A stretch of DNA of 64,000 nt from Laccaria trichodermophora. Taxonomy: Eukaryota; Basidiomycota; Agaricomycetes; Agaricales; Hydnangiaceae. The DNA lies in assembly GCA_018417955.1 (NCBI GenBank), contig JACTVC010000003.1, positions 1,364,001 to 1,428,000 on the forward strand. Direction: 5' to 3'. This document shows positions 56,837-64,000 of this stretch, in pieces; positions within the stretch are counted from its first letter, which is position 1, and every line of letters begins with the position of its first letter. Below the pieces are notes generated by a model that saw nothing but the letters and a program-made list of their open reading frames with translations, searched no databases and had not been told where the DNA came from. Made by a program: the position numbers and the translations under genes.

Positions 56837-57845
56837 ACTTTCAATCGAACTTCTCTTTCATTCTTTTTTTTTCTAATTTTGGACCACGTTCTCATGGATG
56901 AACTTGACGACCTACAATTCTCGCTCATTTTCCTCTCATACCCCGCACAGCACGATATACCTCCCACAACATCTGTGACACCGTCAAAACTCCTACACTG
57001 TATCACCCATCCTACCGTCATGTACTAACTCTCCACCCCAAGTTCAATCTTCCCCGTAATTCCATCTGTTGTAATCTACTACTCAGTCACTTTTCGCCTT
57101 GTTTTCCCCGTAGCATCATAGACTCGCACCGCACTCAATTTCTGTATTTATAGTCAAGACACTTGACCGCGACGTGCTCAGCACTCGTGCGTTTGTATTT
57201 ATAACCTTGTACGCGTACTCCCTCATGTATCGATACCTCTGTTTCTCGAACTCTTCAACGACATTGAACTGTCAACCAATTAGCTAATTGATAAGTATGT
57301 TGTTGAGTGTCATGCGGCGAAGTACACCCTAGACACCTGCAATGCCTCGGTGCTCGCTTTCACGTCTCGAAAGATCAGGCGTTCACTGGCACCCGAAATG
57401 AACAAGTCAAAGAATGTATTTCTACTTCATCACATCGGAGTCTTCCACTAACTTAGGACACCCGAAAGTAGCCTTCGCTTTCAAGAGGTCTATGAAGAAC
57501 GTTATGTACCTGTGAAAGCTCTCGATCATGCAGATGATCATGATCGATTCAAGTTCTGATGAAAACCGATCATCATACGCGAAGACAGAAGCATCAAACT
57601 AATCTCAACACATTTGTCGGAGAGCAGATCTATATCCAAATCCGGTGTGAAGGGGAGGTACCCAAGAAGTGGTTCCAACACTCGGGATGCGAGAAACAAT
57701 GCTTCGCCAATTCTCCATACAGCGTCCGAGAGGTAGTCCACCCAGATACACGCGAATGACTGACACTGGGAATTCATTTGAGGGCTTTCGCGGGGAGCAT
57801 CGATTGCTGCTGGGATCATAAATCGCAAGCTGGCTTTAAGATGGT
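56837..57845. other. Convergent intergenic region, no gene seen
   Basis: It lies between the 3' ends of the Zn2Cys6 regulator and RFC3. T- and C-rich sequence fills the first 400 bp. A minus frame at 57538-57828 has no family resemblance and I leave it out. Confidence 0.5.
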
Positions 57846-59230
57846 TCAGCCAGATTTTGTTGATAATTCGATGGCGATCTTGAAAGCGCCCAACAGTGCT
57901 GTCAATTGCATTTTTTCGCTACCGCCCGTTGAAAGGCGGTGCCTACGATTCCGTGTCAAAAGATTCCTTTTTGTCCTTGAGGTAAAGTGGCACGTACTCT
58001 GTGGTGGCTAGATGATCGAGCAGATATATTCTAGCGTGAGGTTTTATATCAATGGTTTCCAGGTATTCGTATGCGCCAGTCAGGAGATCCTGTAAAGCAA
58101 GCCCCCTTTCAGTTTTCATCTTGGATATCACTGGTCACTTGATCAGACACACAAAAAATCGATGGAGAGCATAGAAAAGCGCACTCTGGTATGACGCAGT
58201 GAATTCATCCGCCAACATTGAATTGACGATGGCTTCAATATCTGAGGGGTGAGGATTACCAGTACAATTGTAAATCTCGGTTTCTCCAATGGTATCATAC
58301 GCAGCACGACATGCTTGAAGAACGTTGAGTGCTCGTCTCATGTCGCCGCGAGAGAGTTTGAGTAAAGCCTTCTTCCCATCGTCGGTCAATAATACCCTGA
58401 AATGGGGTAGATACACTAATTAAGTCTGAGATCCAGAGTAGCACATACCGTTCAGCCTCCACAACAGTCTTTATCCGCTTCTCAACTTCGATGGCCGGAA
58501 GAGGCGAGAACCTGAAGCGCGTGCAGCGACTTTGAATAGCTGGAGTAATCTTGTTTACGTAGTTGCAAATTATGCAAAAGCGGACATTCTTGGTATATTG
58601 CTCAATGACGCGACGAAGAGCGGCCTGAGCTTGCTGCGTCATCATGTCGGCTTCGTCGAGAATGATGAGCTTGAAGCCTTTTGCGAATAATGTGCGTGTT
58701 TCTGCAAACTGCTTCACTTGTTCGCGGACGACATCAATTCCACGTTCATCAGACGCGTTCAACTGTCGCGGTGCGTGATTTTAGTGAGGAGCTGCCCATG
58801 AAGAAGGAGACCGACCTCGAGGATCTGTTTACGGTACTGTGCCCCATAGATGCGCCTCGCCACCGCTAGGATCGTTGATGTTTTCCCTGTTCCGGGGGGT
58901 CCGTAAAACAGCAGATGTGGAAGCCTGTTCTTCTCGATAAATCGTTCGACTAATTGTCAAGTAATGAGTTTCATGGCCAACGTGAACAGAGAAACTCGTC
59001 ACTCGTGTTTGTGATGTCTTTATGTGATACGACATCGTCCAGTGTCACAGGCCTGTACTTCTCCACCCTAAAAGAGCGTTGAATATTACCATGACTGTAA
59101 GTGTGGGCACTCACCATGGAAGATTATCGTTGTCTGCTGGAAGGTCCTGGTCCATCATCTTTGCCTTCCCTTTGCCTTTGTTTGAGACCTGAAAGATTTC
59201 TGCATCTAACATCTCCTCATCACTGTCCAT
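57846..59230 (-). CDS. rfc3: Replication factor C subunit 3
   Basis: A clamp-loader AAA+ subunit that with the other RFC subunits loads PCNA. The start is [13 protein letters not shown] at 59230. It reads [18 protein letters not shown], Walker [36 protein letters not shown], Walker [12 protein letters not shown], the arginine-finger motif [11 protein letters not shown], and [21 protein letters not shown] break near 58190-58140 and 57990-57950 is spliced out; the last join gives [16 protein letters not shown] and the end AIELSTKSG with the stop at 57848-57846. An acidic N-terminal extension precedes the AAA+ core. It is divergent from RPS31 with 258 bp between starts. Confidence 0.94.
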
Positions 59231-59488
59231 ATTGAGTATCGCGTCGAGCAAGTATCGCGTCAGAAGGGAATTGCTTGGGAACAAGACGCGTCTGGATTGT
59301 TTGGTAGTGCTTGTCAATGCCTTCGATCAAACTCTAATCTACGAACGCACGGGCCATACACAGATGACAAAGCAGCTGATTTATAATTTGCGTCTGTAAC
59401 TTTTCTGCTCTTTCACCAGAACGGCTCTTGCTTTTGTCAAAGACTCCATCGTTTACATCGTTGGACAGACGGAAGCGTCCGCATCAAG

Positions 59489-60182
<694 letters not shown>

Positions 60183-60570
60183 GCCATAGTACGACAACAG
60201 GTGTAGGAGACTAGAAGTTATATACCTGCTGTATATGATGTTGTATCTTTGCCACAATCCCAGTTGGCTGCCTTTTGAACGATATATGCCAGTCCTGCAT
60301 CGACTTATCTCCAGTTTGCATGTGCATACTTGAACGATGGGTCACTTGCGTGTCAGATTCAGTATTGGAATAGGATTGAATATGCCGACGACATTCTATA
60401 TTAATAATTCTATGAACGATGTATAAAGCTCCAATCTAAATGGCATCTAAAAACTGCTCTAAACGCTCTTCTAAATCTAAAAATCTAAACATGGTCAGGC
60501 CTCTATAGGTATGAAAGTGAACATAATGGGTCGTCTTGAAAGTCATGAAGGAAATAAAATTGCCCATAAG
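60183..60570. other. Convergent intergenic region
   Basis: 3' ends of RPS31 (plus) and the F-box/LRR gene (minus). AT-rich with a repeated CTAAATCTAAA motif at 60470-60490. No gene. Confidence 0.6.
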
Positions 60571-62173
60571 TCAACACCCGATGGAGGGGGCCCGCAGCCT
60601 TTCTAGTGCTTCCCGAGTGTGGATCCACGCTTCGTCTTGCTCACAAGGCCCGACAACCTCTGTCAGCTGGGGAAACAACCGGTGGAGATGGCTGGCCATC
60701 TCCACGGGATCTGGTAAGAAAGGGTGACCGATCCTCAAGGTCCGAAGGTTGTTGGTATAGCAGGGGTTCAGGAGGTCGTCGGCGCTGTCCTCTGGTCCAC
60801 TTCGACACGGATCTAGAGACAATGACAGCGTTCTTAGTTTCTTGGTGTGTCGAGCAAATTTGGCCAGAGATCTAATGGTCATCTGTGAGGTTGGCGGTGG
60901 GTGAACTGGGTGTAGGACTTGCAGCGCGGAGCCCAGTTCGAGATGTTCGATGTTGGGCCACCAACAAACCAAGTCCTCGACATCCTTGTCGGATATTGCG
61001 GGTGGCAGAGTCAGGTCGAGGGTGAATCGACGAACACGTTTGAGGTCGCGAAGTAAACGCAGAGTACTGAAAGGAAGGTTTTCCTTTCGACTCTCCGAGG
61101 CTGAAGTAGCGGGGTCTCCATTGGACTCTATATCTTGTTCTAGCATTTCGAAATGATGCTCTAAGGTTATTTCTTCTAGGGTGTTGGGAGCTTTGTGGGC
61201 TATGAGAGTGAAGCAGCCGTCCCAGGAAGGTTCTGGTGCAGGATCCTCCGCTTCTAGGCGAATACACTGAAGGGTATCTGGCGAAATATTTTGCAATATG
61301 AACTCTATGATGGGTATATGGGCGTTGATGTCTAGTTTGCGCAACGACGGGAAAGTGTCAACGGTTCCCGTGTGAAAAACATTATCTAGGTCGTCTCGTA
61401 CGAGGTGTCGAGCGTGGATCTCAAGCTCTTGAAGATTCGGAAATGACATGACGGTTTTGATGGTTTCGGGCATCAAGGATTTGCCTAAGCGCAAGGAGAG
61501 AACTTCCAATCTTGACATCGAGGAAACCAGGGCATGGAAGCGGCTTGAGGCCAAGCCTCGAACATGGAGTTTGCGAAGATCCACAGAGCGTCTGATAACA
61601 TCATTGAGGCACTCGTAGATATGATCGTCTAAAAGGGGTGATTTTGTCTTGAAACCAAAGTCGAGATCTAATTCGCGAAGCTTTTCACAGTAGATAAGTG
61701 TTTCGACAAGAGCAGGAGAGGTCGTAGAAGACACTCGTGCTGTGCGAAGGTTGGGAAGAGCGCAAATGCGGAAGGGAATCTCATGTTCGCCATCCTTTGT
61801 CATCAGATTGGCGACGTTCGGGTGAATCTTGACTCCGTTTCGATGTACGATATGCACAACTCGACTGGCATACGAATTGAAAGTTTCCATCTCCGATAAT
61901 GATATTGATCCTGAAAGAGTCTGGTAGAGCTTCAGCGCTCGTTGTCTTTTAGGGCAAAATGGTGCATACGTATTCGCCATTGACGTAAGAAACGGCGGGC
62001 AGAAGGCGAAGGAGGGGCTCAGCTGAGGGAAGCCTAACCCAAATGAAGTCAAGAGCTGGATCTTTCCACGCTTTACAGCACCGGGCTGCACGCGAGAGGG
62101 TATATAAGCCCTGTTCAGAGCAAATGTCAAAGACGTTTCGAATGACTTCGTCAATGAGCAGCGCCGGGTGCAT
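60571..62173 (-). CDS. F-box protein with leucine-rich C-terminal region
   Basis: Two exons (61970-62173 and 60571-61920) join in phase to 517 residues. The first ATG of the frame at 62173 opens directly into an F-box-like segment (HPALLIDEVIRNVFDICSEQGLYTLSRAARCCKAWKDPALDFIWVRL). The remainder carries irregular leucine-rich repeats (LRELDLDFGF, VDLRKLHVRGLAS, MSRLEVLSLRLGKSL, FPNLQELEIHARHL, FPSLRKLDINAHI, TKKLRTLSLSLDP). Basidiomycetes have many such F-box/LRR proteins and their substrates are usually unknown. It is probably an SCF ubiquitin-ligase adaptor. Confidence 0.8.
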
Positions 62174-62662
62174 GGTTGTAGAGGCCGCGATTGGAGCCTG
62201 AACCGGACGATTTCTAGTATCGGTGGTCAAGTAATTCAGATGAGTTTAGAAGAGGGAATGCAGAGGCATTAAGTGAACCAGTTGCACCGCGCCGCTGTGA
62301 AGCAGATCATGGACGAGCGCTGCTTTCAGCAAGAAATTTGCTTGTTTGACTGTGAGAACTGAACCAAATAGCAAGCGGATCATAACTTGGTGATCGGGCG
62401 CATCGGGATGGCGCAGATGATATTTCGCCCTCGACCTTGACTTACAGGAAGGTAAAGAAGTTGGTAAATGAGTGGGGAAGTGGTTGGAAATGAGAATCGT
62501 CCTGTCTTGCTTATAACTGTTACTGCATCCAAGATATAAAACCCGTTATTCATCCAGTCATTATAGATAGAAATTGGATATAGCGACCATTAAATCGACC
62601 GTCAAATTCTTGGGTATATCTGCCTGGTCGTAGTCGGAAACGATGGCCACCCGTTGCGAACC
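62174..62662. other. Intergenic between the F-box/LRR start and PET117 stop
   Basis: Promoter of the F-box/LRR gene and 3' UTR of PET117. AT-rich near 62520-62590. No gene supported. Confidence 0.55.
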
Positions 62663-62962
62663 TCAGATTGGCCCTTCCGATGCCCTTTCCACTGTTTGGA
62701 CACGCTCATACAGTTCACGTTTCCGTTGCGAGTTTGCAAAATCTTCCTCTCTCTGTCGCATTTTTTCTTGTCTTCGCTGATCATCCCGAAGAACACCTTT
62801 GTACATCGTCTAATTTCGGATTCAAGATGGTTAGATTAGACTGACGGTGGGATTGGAGGTTACCTCTCGTTCTTGGTGTTGCTGGAAATGAACAGCCCAT
62901 ATGGTCAATGCCGAAAGGAACACCGCGCCAGTCAACGTTGCTATCGCTCGCTTTTCTGACAT
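62663..62962 (-). CDS. pet117: Cytochrome oxidase assembly protein Pet117
   Basis: A small mitochondrial protein that supports heme A synthase in complex IV assembly. Two exons (62864-62962 and 62663-62809) join in phase to 81 residues. The N-terminus has one hydrophobic segment (ATLTGAVFLSALTIWAVHF), then HQERETMYKGVLRDDQRRQEKMRQREEDF, which is the conserved charged block, and a coil ending ERASEGPI. Length and layout match the family. It is divergent from the CTD-binding protein gene by 190 bp. Confidence 0.87.
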
Positions 62963-63152
62963 CGTCGACTGTCGACAAGTTGTGTAGGCACATGCACGTG
63001 CACAGACCATAGTCCAGCCCGACAAAACAACAAGCACAAACATTGTCCTCGAGAGTGTTTCGTTTTGATGATTTTTGCCAGTTTCTGCCTCCAATTCAAC
63101 ATCCCGCCTCACTGAACTCTCTCCTTGGTCTAACAAAACCCGGCAAACAGAC

Positions 63153-64000
63153 ATGTCTCCTCTCGAGGTATCTCGCCTTCCCGTTACCACATGGCTCTGC
63201 ATTCTCATCGAATCTCCAGGAGTTTGAGTCGATTCTCAAGGATGTTGTTCAAGCAAAGCGATTGTCTGCCTCGAAGATGCACAAACTTACCGAGATTGCG
63301 TTGAAATCGATGCAGGTACGCACCCTAGGCAATTTGCAGCCCTTCGTAGCTTAATTGCCCTCACATTAGGACGACACCCAGCTAGTGTCAATTCTTTACC
63401 GTACTCACAAGTCACTTCCTGCGACGTCAAAGGTCTCCAGTCTGTATGTTTTTGATGCTCTGGCGAGAGCAGCGAGGCACAGGGTCGAGAAGCAAGGTCT
63501 TGTGAACGACGCCCAAATTGGAAACTGCGCGACCTTTCTGCAAAAGGTTGAAGGCGTTGTCGAAGGCCTATTTCAAGATATGCTTTCCATCGGCAGCCCG
63601 GAAGCCAAGGTTAGTAGAACTTAGCGCTTCGAACAAAGCACATTCCCAGCGAATGCTTTCTCGCTTGGCCCCTCCTATCCATGCGGAGTGGCGACTTGGG
63701 CATGTCCGCCGTGTTTCTCCCTTAACAGACAACGTTTGATTATGAATTGTCATCGTTGTGTCTGGAAATTCCTCGCCCTGCTTGTACAGTCACATGATGT
63801 CTACGTCTCGTTCTCTTTTGGCAGGATTCATCACAGATATGACTTATTGACCTCTCATTGCAGGATAAAACGAAGAAGATACTTGATATATGGGTGAAGG
63901 GAAATATTTTTCCGAAGGCGATCTTGTCCCGATTGTCCGATGTATTGAAGGAGACAGAAAAAGGTGCTTATCGCAATCCCCATGTGTTCGCTAAGTATCT
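63153..64000 (+). CDS. RNA polymerase II CTD-interacting protein, Nrd1/Seb1 type (3' partial)
   Basis: The N-terminal CID domain would bind the phosphorylated Pol II tail in transcription termination. Exons 63153-63167, 63220-63315, 63370-63609 and 63864 onward join in frame; the gene runs off the right edge, so any RNA-binding domain is not visible. The sequence is FESILKDVVQAKRLSASKMHKLTEIALKSMQ, then LVSILYRTHKSLPATSKVSSLYVFDALARAARH, and KTKKILDIWVKGNIFPKAIL, all typical CID helices. The third intron (63610-63863, 254 nt) is about five times longer than the others in the window. Confidence 0.85.

Noticed and set aside
57538..57828. 96-codon minus frame downstream of RFC3
   Set aside because: It cannot be spliced onto RFC3, which already has its natural end at 57846, and shows no family match.

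Overview
The window is nuclear DNA of a filamentous basidiomycete, most likely a mushroom-forming Agaricomycete. The evidence is: almost every gene is cut by many 45-65 nt introns with GT..AG ends and CTAAC/CTAAT-like branch sites; the gene set is fungal (ERG4, CLR2, MPE1, PET117, a Zn2Cys6 regulator); and two families, the septation kinase with a C-terminal cysteine-rich finger and a small secreted protein, have a basidiomycete look. No rRNA, tRNA or CRISPR array was found. Exon joins were worked out by hand from reading-frame continuity and family sequence, so individual splice sites are predictions.

Left arm (1-25.1 kb) is ordinary, compact housekeeping sequence: a septation-initiation kinase (5' end outside the window), a secreted protein with nine introns, a tail-anchored coiled-coil protein, the retromer sorting nexin VPS5, the cleavage/polyadenylation factor subunit MPE1, a YTP1-like membrane protein divergent from the sterol reductase gene ERG4 (a 33-nt palindrome lies between them), a TRAPPC12-like TPR protein, a KAR9/GAS2 microtubule linker and the silencing factor CLR2.

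The middle (25.2-35.2 kb) is an accessory, rearranged block. An orphan intron-containing gene (25.2-26.8 kb) is followed by a broken 5' piece of the sterol O-acyltransferase gene ARE2. A second, inverted copy of this same unit (33.35-35.14 kb) sits head-to-head against the intact ARE2 (35.2-37.6 kb). Between the copies are about 6 kb of gene-poor DNA with a ~121-bp minisatellite, a 51-bp tandem repeat, inverted repeats and a 509-bp non-autonomous hAT-like element. The inverted copy carries another 603-bp hAT-like element; the other copy supplies its empty site.

The right arm (35.2-64 kb) is again housekeeping: ARE2, an FBXO9/Pof7-like F-box protein, an HLJ1-type DnaJ protein, COX9 (cytochrome oxidase subunit VIIa), the PP2A B55 subunit, the splicing factor RED, a ZW10/DSL1 tether protein, EMC5, a CDF zinc transporter made of tiny exons, a 2.2-kb stretch without a recognisable gene, a Zn2Cys6 transcription factor, RFC3, ubiquitin-eS31 (RPS31), an F-box/LRR protein, PET117 and the start of an RNA polymerase II CTD-binding protein (Nrd1/Seb1-like).

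Most genes act independently. Recurrent themes are sterol metabolism (ERG4, ARE2), vesicle traffic (VPS5, TRAPPC12-like, ZW10/DSL1), and ER/mitochondrial membrane biogenesis (EMC5, HLJ1, COX9, PET117). Several pairs are head-to-head with very short shared promoters (77-263 bp). Apparent GC-AG introns recur in three genes, and micro-exons of 9-29 nt in several.
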